The position numbers and the translations under genes were made by a program. A model generated the notes under the pieces. The model was not told where the DNA came from and made no database searches. It saw nothing but the letters and a program-made list of their open reading frames with translations. From Moritella dasanensis ArB 0140 (GTDB lineage: Bacteria > Pseudomonadota > Gammaproteobacteria > Enterobacterales > Moritellaceae), in assembly GCF_000276805.1 (NCBI RefSeq), contig NZ_AKXQ01000003.1:62001-126000 (forward strand): 64,000 nt of DNA. Reading direction: 5' to 3'. Shown here piece by piece: positions 7,854-15,561 of this stretch. Each line of letters starts with the position of its first letter. Within the stretch, counting starts at the first letter, position 1.

Positions 7854-8279
7854 TTAAGCTTCTACAATGTCGATAAAACTTTGTTTGTTAGCAACTAAAT
7901 CATTTAGATGATAACTATCCATCACACTTAAAAAAGCATCCATCGATTTTGATAATGCTTTCTTTAATTCACAAGATGGCAGCAGTCGGCAATTAGATGT
8001 ATTGCAGTCTATGCCATCGAGGTGATTTTCTAAATCTCTGATCACCTGTCCTATATTAATTTCATCTTGTGGTCGGGAAAGTGCAATACCACCATTCTTT
8101 CCCCTAATCGCGATTATATACCCGTGTTGTTTTAATTTAGCCGAGACTTTTACCATATGATTCTGGGAAATATTATGTAACTTCGATATTTCCGGCACAC
8201 TACTCAGTTGACCTGGTGGTAAATCGGCAAGATACATCAGAGTGCGCAAGCCTAGGTCTGTAAAGGTAGTAAGCCTCAT
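7854..8279 (-). CDS. nsrR: NsrR, nitric-oxide-sensing Rrf2 repressor
   Basis: A 141-residue Rrf2-family regulator. The N-terminal winged helix starts MRLTTFTDLGLRTLMYLA, with the recognition region SQNHMVKV and wing KNGGIALSRP. The three Fe-S ligands are C92, C97 and C103, spaced CX4CX5C exactly as in NsrR. The iron-sulfur cluster is destroyed by nitric oxide, releasing repression. The gene lies 11 bases downstream of a chemoreceptor gene on the same strand, so the two are cotranscribed. An NsrR-like operator at 9632-9654 points to autoregulation. Confidence 0.93.
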   Translation of the reverse strand: MRLTTFTDLGLRTLMYLADLPPGQLSSVPEISKLHNISQNHMVKVSAKLKQHGYIIAIRGKNGGIALSRPQDEINIGQVIRDLENHLDGIDCNTSNCRLLPSCELKKALSKSMDAFLSVMDSYHLNDLVANKQSFIDIVEA

Positions 8280-8290
8280 GGTGATTATCC

Positions 8291-9469
8291 TTATTGGGTT
8301 TTAAACGCAGCTAGTTGATTGACAATATTATCAGATACTTCATTAAGACGCTTACTTTGTGTTTGTAGCTCGTTACAATCATCGGCATTTGAGTTGGACA
8401 AGGTTTTTAATGTCTGTATTTCATGAGAAACATCAACCACAAGTTTGTGAATATAACGGATATCTACATTCTCTGTGACCTGACCTTGGCTTTCTTTTTG
8501 GCCAATTAAATTCAATATGCTGTCAATATTATCACAGGCTGTATTGATTTCTGCCTGACTGTTTTTTGAGTGAGATGAAAGATTACTCAGGTTGTTTGAT
8601 TGCACCTCTATCTGCTCGCCCGCTTGCAGTACAGCAGTCGAAATACCGTCAATAATCTGATTGATTTGATCTAAACTGCTTTGAGTTGACATCGCAAGCT
8701 GTCTCACTTCGTCTGCCACGACGGCAAAACCACGACCGTGTTCTCCGGCCCTCGCTGCTTCAATGGCTGCGTTTAATGCCAGCAGGTTAGTCTGATCAGC
8801 CAAATTGTTAATCACTGATACAACGCCACCAATAGAGTTTACTTGCTCTGATAGTAATTCAAACTTACCGCTCAGGTTTTCACTGCTGCTGACATAGGTT
8901 TCTATCATATTAGCCATATTGCTCATGGCTTCATTTGATAGCTGTAATCCTTCTCTGGTATGACGAACCTGTATCTGAGTTTGTTCTGCTTTGGTTTGTA
9001 ACGTTAAAGAATGTTCATCTAAAATTTCAAACTGTTGGGCAATATTATCAACGCGTTGGTCTTGAGTTTGAATACGCTGCGCTATATCGCTGGTTTTTGA
9101 CGTCAACGTATTTGCAATTTCATCAGATGTAATGGCTTGAGTTTGAATATCAATTAATGCACCTTTTACATTGAGTCTAAATGAATTAATAACATTTAAT
9201 ACTTTACCCATTTCACTGTTGTAGTCACTGTTGACCTGACATTCGACCGACAGATCTTTTTGCTCAAATGCGCGCATGTAATCAGTAATTTTATGCAGGG
9301 AATCTACCCCCCAGAATTTTTCATCAAGATCATGAATGATAAGTAAGAAAACAACAACATATTGTAATATCTGTGAATACAGTTGCTCAGTAAAAAAGAG
9401 GGCATTAATGAATAGTGAAATAGCGCCTAGCCAATGAATCAGTCTCATTCTTAGAAAAAGTGAGTGCAT
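8291..9469 (-). CDS. Methyl-accepting chemotaxis protein, small membrane type
   Basis: A chemoreceptor of about 392 residues. The N-terminus has two closely spaced membrane helices (about residues 8-45) with almost no periplasmic loop, so it cannot hold a large ligand domain. A linker and a long signalling helix pair follow, with the conserved tip reading [20 protein letters not shown] and then [15 protein letters not shown]. It should work through CheW/CheA and sense something in or near the membrane. I prefer ATG 9469, with ACGGA eight bases upstream, over ATG 9511. It heads an operon with nsrR and has an NsrR-like site upstream. Confidence 0.88.
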   Translation of the reverse strand: MHSLFLRMRLIHWLGAISLFINALFFTEQLYSQILQYVVVFLLIIHDLDEKFWGVDSLHKITDYMRAFEQKDLSVECQVNSDYNSEMGKVLNVINSFRLNVKGALIDIQTQAITSDEIANTLTSKTSDIAQRIQTQDQRVDNIAQQFEILDEHSLTLQTKAEQTQIQVRHTREGLQLSNEAMSNMANMIETYVSSSENLSGKFELLSEQVNSIGGVVSVINNLADQTNLLALNAAIEAARAGEHGRGFAVVADEVRQLAMSTQSSLDQINQIIDGISTAVLQAGEQIEVQSNNLSNLSSHSKNSQAEINTACDNIDSILNLIGQKESQGQVTENVDIRYIHKLVVDVSHEIQTLKTLSNSNADDCNELQTQSKRLNEVSDNIVNQLAAFKTQ

Positions 9470-9631
9470 AATAAATTCCGTTATAAGTGCGTGATAGGGG
9501 ACAGTGATCATAATTTCGGCGGTGTGTCATGCAACAAACTTTGCTTATTCACTTTCGCAGCTGGCAGAACTATATTTGATTTGTTAGGCAAGCTTCTATT
9601 ATTCATACTGAATATGAGGTGCATATTACAT

Positions 9632-9654
9632 AAGTTGTATTTTATATACAACTT
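9632..9654. promoter_or_regulatory. NsrR-like operator upstream of the chemoreceptor-nsrR operon
   Basis: AAGTTGTATTT and ATATACAACTT are separated by one base, an 11-1-11 layout. The E. coli NsrR consensus is AAGATGYATTT-N-AAATRCATCTT; 19 of the 22 half-site positions agree. The flanks extend a perfect inverted repeat ATAAGTTGTAT / ATACAACTTAT (9630-9656). It lies about 165 bases ahead of the chemoreceptor start. Confidence 0.65.
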
Positions 9655-9791
9655 ATAAAAAGTGATTAAATATGAGGTGACTTAATCATGAGTCGTTGAT
9701 TTAATTTTATATGACGGTGTAGGGATCATTTATTTCGCGGTGTATAGCGGCGATGAGAGGTGCTGAGATATTTGGTATATTCATGCACTAT

Positions 9792-9813
9792 AAATGCGAC
9801 AAGTGTCGCATTT
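9792..9813. promoter_or_regulatory. Perfect palindrome matching a CRP-S (Sxy-dependent) site
   Basis: AAATGCGACA (9792-9801), two bases, TGTCGCATTT (9804-9813): a 22-bp perfect inverted repeat. It equals the CRP consensus except for TGCGA/TCGCA in place of TGTGA/TCACA, which is the defining feature of CRP-S sites used with Sxy/TfoX in gammaproteobacterial competence. TATGAT at 9848-9853 could be a -10 box for rightward transcription towards the gene at 10082. The palindrome is seen; CRP-S use is inferred. Confidence 0.6.
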
Positions 9814-10081
9814 CGCAATATACATTATGCCATGTAACACGCAAAAGTATGATTTATCACCTTAGTGTCAGCGCGGGTGGTACCCACTTAGTGGTAGTGT
9901 TGGTGAGTTGTAGTGCAGCGCCTCATTAGCTTTAGGTGTATAGATTGAGCTGGTGCGTGGTGACAAAATAAGTCAATAATCAGGTAACTATGATGAACAG
10001 ATCTCGAAGGCTATTTTTCTTTCTCTAATCGTATGAATGAATATATTCTTAACTGTTCTCGGTGTTATAAAGGGGATGAGC

Positions 10082-10384
10082 ATGGATAAATCATTACCAA
10101 CAAGAGTTATAAATTTTAAGTATTTATGCTCTCACAATTTAATTAACGATATTAAAGAAGCGGCGACTTGTGAAGTCCGAAGCGTTTGTCGCTTTGTGTG
10201 TCATCGTTGCCCTTGTACCCCTGAATATATTGACCTTGAAAAGATAAAACTAGTCGGTTTGAGTTCATATACCATCCAGTTAAAAAAAGCAGAAGATGGG
10301 CAGTTATTAATCGCTATCACTATGCTGGGTATTGATAATTGGCTGATAATGAACAACCTACCATTTGTAACGCCAAAAATATAA
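10082..10384 (+). CDS. Cys-cluster small protein, function unknown
   Basis: A 100-residue soluble protein. I choose the ATG at 10082 because GGGG lies six bases upstream; an ATG at 10076 abuts it and an earlier in-frame ATG at 10037 has no ribosome site. The centre holds a cysteine cluster, CEVRSVCRFVCHRCPC (CX5CX3CX2CXC), likely a zinc or Fe-S site, followed by a predicted beta-rich tail. No family is recognised. It is the last gene of the segment bounded by bcp-end repeats and lies downstream of the CRP-S-like palindrome, with a long leader of about 220 bases if the TATGAT box is used. Confidence 0.65.
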   Translation: MDKSLPTRVINFKYLCSHNLINDIKEAATCEVRSVCRFVCHRCPCTPEYIDLEKIKLVGLSSYTIQLKKAEDGQLLIAITMLGIDNWLIMNNLPFVTPKI

Positions 10385-10520
10385 AAGCGTGTGCCTGCCT
10401 GCTCATGGCTCGTAACGAATTTACTTAAGATAGCATCTATTGATTGCTTGCCAAGTACAGCGTTACTGGTTATTTCGAGGTCGCCATCCGTCTGACCCTA
10501 ATGACTATTTCATTAGATCA

Positions 10521-10572
10521 AAAAAGCCAACAATCCTGAGTCATTTAAACCCTCAAATCCTGTTGGCTTTTT
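10521..10572. terminator. Bidirectional Rho-independent terminator
   Basis: AAAAAGCCAACA (10521-10532) pairs with TGTTGGCTTTTT (10561-10572): a 12-bp stem around a 28-base loop, with A and T runs on both sides. It serves the Cys-cluster gene on the plus strand and bcp on the minus strand. Confidence 0.9.
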
Positions 10573-10596
10573 TTGTTCTGCTTTTTCTGTTCTAAC

Positions 10597-10682
10597 AATA
10601 AATTAAGAAACGATTATTTATTAGTTAAATAATCCAATACTACTTGGTGATGATCTTTCGTCTTAAACTTGCTGTATTCGCC
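10597..10682 (-). repeat. bcp 3'-end direct repeat, intact-gene copy
   Basis: This is the partner of the displaced fragment at 6783-6868. It covers 17 bases of 3' flank, the stop codon and the last 22 codons of bcp. All eight differences from the other copy lie in coding or stop-adjacent bases; 20-base-plus identical blocks remain on each side. It marks the right boundary of the inserted segment. Confidence 0.88.
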
Positions 10683-11123
10683 TTCTAGTGGCACAACTTT
10701 TAGCGATGCTGAAGTAAATACGTGTTCAACGACACCGTGCTCGTCGATTAAAAAAGACAGGCGGTGGATGCCGTCATATTCTTTACCCATGAATTTTTTA
10801 AGTCCCCAAATGCCAAAAGCATCTGCGACTGCGTGATCTGGGTCTGAAAGTAGGCTAAAATTTAATTCATCACGGTCGCTGAATTTAGTCAGGCGAACCA
10901 CTTCATCAGGGCTGATGCCAACGACGTCTACATTTAGCGCAGCTAATGCTGTGATATGATCACGTAAGTTTTGCGCTTGTGTCGTGCAACCCGGTGTCAT
11001 TGCTTTTGGATAGAAATAAGCTAGGACTTTTTTGCCAGCGAATGAATCAAGCGAAACACTTTCATTATGTTGATTGAGTAGAGTAAACGATGGTGCTTTA
11101 TCACCAGACTTTAAAGTTTGCAT
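10614..11123 (-). CDS. bcp: Thioredoxin-dependent peroxiredoxin (BCP/PrxQ type)
   Basis: A 169-residue peroxiredoxin that reduces hydrogen peroxide and organic peroxides in the cytoplasm. The peroxidatic Cys46 sits in YPKAMTPGCTTQAQ. The resolving Cys five residues later in E. coli Bcp is Gln51 here, so it probably works as a one-Cys type or uses another partner. Length and the rest of the fold are normal. ATG 11123 is the start. Its 3' end appears to be a replacement supplied with the segment to its left, since a diverged copy of that end survives at 6783-6868. Confidence 0.95.
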   Translation of the reverse strand: MQTLKSGDKAPSFTLLNQHNESVSLDSFAGKKVLAYFYPKAMTPGCTTQAQNLRDHITALAALNVDVVGISPDEVVRLTKFSDRDELNFSLLSDPDHAVADAFGIWGLKKFMGKEYDGIHRLSFLIDEHGVVEHVFTSASLKVVPLEGEYSKFKTKDHHQVVLDYLTNK

Positions 11124-11323
11124 GTGTATAGTCCTAACTGTTAATAGATGTCTAATAAATGGTGGATAAACCGTATGTGACTATTGTGCGGGAGTTTTTG
11201 TCTATCGACAAGGGACTATTGGTAATCGATATAACGCAGCATAACGCATGCGTAAAATAGTGATAAATAGTATTTGGCTTATATGAAAAAGAATTTAGTT
11301 TATATGAAAAAGTATTTAAGGAG

Positions 11324-11812
11324 ATGACAGTGCAAACATTAACGCAATTATGGTTTCTGCTTAATCGCTTAAACAGATTTAGTTTTAAAGTGAATAGTGA
11401 CAATGAATCCGTGACCGGTTGGCAGGGCGAAGGGCAGGGCTTAATTAAACGCCGTGGCAGCGTAACCGATGAGTCTGTTGAACCAGAATTAGGGTCGATA
11501 GTCGAAACCATTGAACGTGGTGACTATCACGTATCAGCCGATCGCAAAGTACCTATGCATAATCAATATTTGTGGCAGTTCCAAGGCGACCATATTCGCT
11601 TAACCCATTTACGCTTTGGCTGGGATAAACCGGTATTTTTGTTTGATATTATCGAAAATAAGCAAGGGCAGTTAGTCACCCGTCAGTCCCACCAATGCGC
11701 AGCAGATAATTACGACGCTTCATTTGTGCTACACGCTGACAGTCTTGATATGCAATGGCGTATTCAAGGGCCGAAAAAACACGAAGTCTTAGATTATATT
11801 TATTCGCTATAG
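11324..11812 (+). CDS. DUF6314-like protein, function unknown
   Basis: About 160 residues, no signal peptide or membrane segment. It reads like a lipocalin-like beta barrel: WQGEGQG, then repeated aromatic strands, HQCAADNY and a closing W-RIQGPKKHEVLDYIYSL. These features recall the DUF6314 family, which I name with moderate confidence. AAGGAG at 11318-11323 abuts the ATG at 11324, so translation may in fact start at the GTG at 11330, which has ideal spacing of six. It is divergent from bcp. Two copies of TATATGAAAAAG precede it. Confidence 0.65.
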   Translation: MTVQTLTQLWFLLNRLNRFSFKVNSDNESVTGWQGEGQGLIKRRGSVTDESVEPELGSIVETIERGDYHVSADRKVPMHNQYLWQFQGDHIRLTHLRFGWDKPVFLFDIIENKQGQLVTRQSHQCAADNYDASFVLHADSLDMQWRIQGPKKHEVLDYIYSL

Positions 11813-12142
11813 CTTGCCTGAACGACTCTTTCATCTTCACACTTTTGCGGTGTGGAGAATCTTAATATGAAATAAATAGATTGAAAAATAACGAGTTAAC
11901 ACTCTAAAACCCCCTCCTAGTAACGGCAATATATTCCCCACTGATCACGAAACTACCTGCTACTTCACATAGTAATGAGAATTATTCCACATGGCGGCAA
12001 AAACACCCCTAAAGTGGTGAGTTATTTTATTTTGAAGCTTATATTAATGCTGTCATATAAACAAAAAACAAAATATTAATAATAAATATATTTGCTTATG
12101 TGGCTTTTTGTTTTTAATTAACAGCATTTTAAAGAGGTTTAA
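11813..12142. other. Gap of 330 bases upstream of the collagenase gene
   Basis: No gene is seen. A hairpin with one G-U pair (CTTCACAC with GTGTGGAG, near 11835-11858) may end the preceding transcript but lacks a T run. At 11971-11989 the sequence around TAATGAGAATTATT agrees with the Fur box at 12 of 19 positions, a weak match. The rest is AT-rich leader before the collagenase start. Confidence 0.4.
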
Positions 12143-14698
12143 ATGAAAGGACATTTCTTGCTAATGACTTTTGGTTTGATGACGTTCGGTTCTGCTCAGG
12201 CAACCGATATAAGCGTCACAAGCCCAGTATCTATCGTCAACCATCAACATCCCACGCTATCACAGATGCAGGATGTTACCGAACGGCCACCTATCGAACC
12301 GCCGACATTGACTATAACGCCGCGCATGGCGAGGATGACGATGTTCGCTGATGTCGCCCCCGCGATAGCTCCATCGTGTTCTGTGACTGAGTTTTCGAGT
12401 CGCACAGGCAAAGATTTGATTAGTTATGTAACTCAGGTTTCCAGTGATTGTATTAATAAACAATTTACTGTTAGCGATGCTGATGCGAGCGCTATTTTTA
12501 ATGAAAATAATATGCTCACTATCCTTAATGAATTTCGTTCTGCCAGCGCGCTTTACAAAGGCCGCGATGAAGATGGCATACTTAATTTAGTGCTGTTTTT
12601 AAGAGCAGGTTACTATATTCAGCATTATCAAAAAGAAGCGGTGGGTGAATACTCGGATGCAATCAAACAATCATCCTTGTTGGCGTTAACGGCATTCTTT
12701 AGCAATGCGCATTTTACCGATGTCAGTGAGGAGCACGGCCAAGTGCTTTCTGAGGTATTAACGCTGGTGGACAGCGCTGGTCATAATACTCATTTTATTT
12801 ATATCGTTAAAGATATGCTAGGGCGTTTTAATAATAGCTGGAGTGATTCTCGTAGTATGAGCCTGTCGGTTAATTCCATTTTTACCATTCTATGGCGTGG
12901 GCAATGGGCTGACGGTTTTGCTGAGCACTTGGCAATCGATAATAGTATTGTCGATGATCTTAAGGTTTTCATCGACCAGCAAGATTATCTCATCGGTACC
13001 GGTAATGAGTACTTAATTAATAATGCCGCGAAAGAACTCGGGCGTATGCTCCATTACGCACCTGCGGTACAAAACAAGGTAAAGCCTTATTTAGCTCAAT
13101 TATTAAATCGCTATAGCATGAGCGGCCGTGGTAGTGGTGTCTGGTTGGCAGTTGCTGAAATGGTGGATTATTACGGAGATTGTAACGAATATAATATCTG
13201 TGGTTACAAGCAACAATTAGAGCAGCAAATTCTTGCTATCAATTATACATGTAGCCCGACAATTAAGATCCGTGCGCAGTCGATGACATCGGCAGAGTTA
13301 GCACAGTCATGTGAGCAAATGGCTGAGGAAGAAGTTTACTTCCACACCAAGCTTAATACCGGCTATCAACCTGTGGCGGATGATCATAATGCAGTGCTCG
13401 AGGTGGTTATCTTCAATGGTACAGCCAGTTATAAACAGTATGCCGGTACTTTCTTTGGTATCAGCACGGATAACGGTGGCATGTATCTAGAGGGCGATCC
13501 TGCTGTATTGGGTAATCAGGCCCGCTTTATTGCTTATGAAGCGGATTGGATAACAGATGAGTTTCAGGTTTGGAATCTGCAACATGAATATGTGCACTAC
13601 CTTGATGCGCGTTACAATATTAAAGGTAATTTTAGCGATTCAAGCGCCGAGTCGATAACGTGGTGGATAGAAGGCCTTGCTGAATATATCGCGCACGGTG
13701 ATGACAACAGCCACGCGATTGAAGTTGGTCAGAACAATAACTATCAATTAAGTGATTTGTGGATGAATAGTTACGCCAGTGGTAATGACAAGGTTTACCA
13801 TGGTGGTTATCTTGCGGTGCGTTATATGTTTGAAAAGCATGTTGCAGAGGTGGACAATATTCTGAATCAATTACGTCAAGGTAACTTCAGTCGCTACGCG
13901 AGTTATATGGTGTCTATAGGGGATATTTATAATGCTGATTTCAGTTATTGGTTAACGGCGCTGGACAAGAGTGATGGCAATGATAACGGCGGTGATAATA
14001 GTGGTGGAGATAACGGTAATACCACGATAGGCGAGTGCATGACTCCCGAAGAGGCGAATGGCGCTCTAACGCTTAATCGCCCAGTCTGCGGTCTTTCAGG
14101 TACTGGTATTGTTTATTACTATTATTATGTCGAAAAGGCCAGCACTTTGTATTTTTCGACCGAGGGTGGCAGTGGTAATGCTGACCTTTACTTCAATGAC
14201 AGTACGTGGGCTATGGATACCGATTATACTTTATCGTCAACTCGACAAGGTAATAATGAGTTGATCAAGACGGATGTAACTGAAGGCTGGATTTACTTGA
14301 CGGTTAAAAGCGATACCGATTTTGATCAGGTAAAACTGCTGGTCAGTAATATCGAACCACAACACCCGAATAATAGCTGTATTTCGAGTGCGGAAGCCGG
14401 AGGTAATTTAACGCAAGGGCAAGCTGTCTGTGTCTCGTCTGATCATATGGAATACTTAGGTTATTATGTGGAGCAGGATGCTACGTTGTCTTTCAGTACA
14501 CAGGGCGGTGATGGTGATGTGGACCTTTATTATAGTGACGTAACTTGGGCTTCGAAAGACAGCTTCCAACAATCTTCGATCAATAGCGGTAACCGTGAGG
14601 AAATGACGGTGCAAGCCAGTAAAGGTTGGGTGTATTTAACGTTAGCAGCAGCGCAAACTTATCAGGACGTGCGAGTGAGTGTATCTAAGGTGAGATAA
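12143..14698 (+). CDS. Secreted collagenase, peptidase family M9, with two PPC domains
   Basis: An 851-residue exported metalloprotease. A signal peptide of about 20 residues is followed by a helical N-terminal M9 activator part. The catalytic part has zinc site H481-E482-Y-V-H485 and the downstream ligand Glu514 in WWIEGLAEYI, 33 residues from H481. A Gly/Asp/Asn-rich linker near residues 612-630 leads to two similar pre-peptidase C-terminal (PPC) domains, about 632-733 and 752-851, each with a Cys pair and YFSTEGGSGNADLYF-type strands. PPC domains usually help secretion or substrate binding. It should degrade collagen or related structural protein outside the cell. AAAGAGG precedes the ATG. 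Confidence 0.92.
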   Translation: MKGHFLLMTFGLMTFGSAQATDISVTSPVSIVNHQHPTLSQMQDVTERPPIEPPTLTITPRMARMTMFADVAPAIAPSCSVTEFSSRTGKDLISYVTQVSSDCINKQFTVSDADASAIFNENNMLTILNEFRSASALYKGRDEDGILNLVLFLRAGYYIQHYQKEAVGEYSDAIKQSSLLALTAFFSNAHFTDVSEEHGQVLSEVLTLVDSAGHNTHFIYIVKDMLGRFNNSWSDSRSMSLSVNSIFTILWRGQWADGFAEHLAIDNSIVDDLKVFIDQQDYLIGTGNEYLINNAAKELGRMLHYAPAVQNKVKPYLAQLLNRYSMSGRGSGVWLAVAEMVDYYGDCNEYNICGYKQQLEQQILAINYTCSPTIKIRAQSMTSAELAQSCEQMAEEEVYFHTKLNTGYQPVADDHNAVLEVVIFNGTASYKQYAGTFFGISTDNGGMYLEGDPAVLGNQARFIAYEADWITDEFQVWNLQHEYVHYLDARYNIKGNFSDSSAESITWWIEGLAEYIAHGDDNSHAIEVGQNNNYQLSDLWMNSYASGNDKVYHGGYLAVRYMFEKHVAEVDNILNQLRQGNFSRYASYMVSIGDIYNADFSYWLTALDKSDGNDNGGDNSGGDNGNTTIGECMTPEEANGALTLNRPVCGLSGTGIVYYYYYVEKASTLYFSTEGGSGNADLYFNDSTWAMDTDYTLSSTRQGNNELIKTDVTEGWIYLTVKSDTDFDQVKLLVSNIEPQHPNNSCISSAEAGGNLTQGQAVCVSSDHMEYLGYYVEQDATLSFSTQGGDGDVDLYYSDVTWASKDSFQQSSINSGNREEMTVQASKGWVYLTLAAAQTYQDVRVSVSKVR

Positions 14699-14734
14699 CA
14701 TGAAATAGCATGAGGTATTTAGAATAATAAACCA

Positions 14735-14764
14735 GTTGCGGTTAATCGAGTTGATAACCGCAAC
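14735..14764. terminator. Perfect hairpin between convergent genes
   Basis: GTTGCGGTTA (14735-14744) pairs with TAACCGCAAC (14755-14764), a 10-bp stem with a 10-base loop. There is no T run on either strand, so it is at best a weak terminator shared by the collagenase gene and gcvR. Confidence 0.5.
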
Positions 14765-14782
14765 ACTGATTAAAGGATGAGA

Positions 14783-15322
14783 TTAAGCTGTGAGTAGCTT
14801 GTTATCAACCATAAATTGATATTCAGCATGCAAAATTGTACACAGACCGGAAAGCTCTGATTCTAAAATAGATAAATCACAGTCAGAGGTGGTGTTTAGC
14901 GTGAAGTGTGCTTTGAGTATATCTGAGCTGTCTGTCTCGGCTATTATTTCTGAGCGTAGACCGGCTAAATTAAGATTGTTGTTGGTAAAGAATAACGTGA
15001 ACTTCTCAATAATACCGGTGGCATCAGGAATGGTGATGTCGACTTCAATGGTATGATCATAACTGATTGGTTCGTGACGTTCGGTACGCTTCATCATGGT
15101 GATTAAATCAAGCTCTTGACTCTTTAATGGCAAGCTAGATTCCAGTTGGATCATCGCATTCCATTCGCCAGACAATAGCATGATCAAGGTAAACTCATTA
15201 CCAAAAATAGCCAGTTTACTATCCACGATATTACAACCGCAGTTACTGACGTGACCAATGAGCTTGTGAACGATACCTGGACTGTTGCTGCCAAGGGCGG
15301 TGATAACTAAATTCTGCGTCAT
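14783..15322 (-). CDS. gcvR: GcvR, glycine cleavage system regulatory protein
   Basis: A 179-residue protein of two ACT domains: the first starts NLVITALGSNSPGIVHKLIG, the second YDHTIEVDITIPDATGIIEKF. GcvR antagonises the activator GcvA, so the glycine cleavage operon stays off when glycine is scarce. I start at ATG 15322 (AAAGGA about 11 bases upstream) rather than the TTG at 15352. It diverges from dapA, the same neighbourhood as in E. coli and Vibrio. Confidence 0.88.
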   Translation of the reverse strand: MTQNLVITALGSNSPGIVHKLIGHVSNCGCNIVDSKLAIFGNEFTLIMLLSGEWNAMIQLESSLPLKSQELDLITMMKRTERHEPISYDHTIEVDITIPDATGIIEKFTLFFTNNNLNLAGLRSEIIAETDSSDILKAHFTLNTTSDCDLSILESELSGLCTILHAEYQFMVDNKLLTA

Positions 15323-15410
15323 TTTGTTCCAAGTCCTTTTATTCCGGGTCAATTAAAGTAAGTAAACTATTCCGTGTTAATTAAGGTAAGTAAACAAACA
15401 ATAGTGCATG

Positions 15411-15436
15411 ATATACCCAAGCAACTTCAAGATGCA
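15411..15436. repeat. Possible dispersed intergenic repeat
   Basis: The segment TATACCCAAGCAACTTCAAG continued by ATGCA resembles, from memory, an intergenic repeat found many times in Vibrio, Photobacterium and related genomes. Only one copy is complete here; TATACCCAG recurs at 15481-15489. It lies between divergent gcvR and dapA. Confidence 0.35.
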
Positions 15437-15561
15437 ACAATCCGTAAACTTATCAACCAGCATATTGATGTTGGTAGGTATATACCCAGAATATGCTTGC
15501 GACAACTGACTCCTACTATTACTATGCCACGTGTTTTATAGTCAGTTATAACAAGGCCCAT

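Noticed and set aside
9611-9679. 11-bp direct repeat AATATGAGGTG near the NsrR-like site
   Set aside because: Two copies 58 bases apart in AT-rich leader, with no link to a known site; could be chance.
11152-11511. 119-codon minus-strand frame upstream of bcp
   Set aside because: It overlaps the supported DUF6314-like gene and the divergent leader; composition (Ser, Thr, Asn rich, no domain) looks like a shadow.
15493-15561. Longer dapA beginning at 15493
   Set aside because: The extra 23 residues are not like any dapA N-terminus, and ATG 15562 has its own ribosome site.
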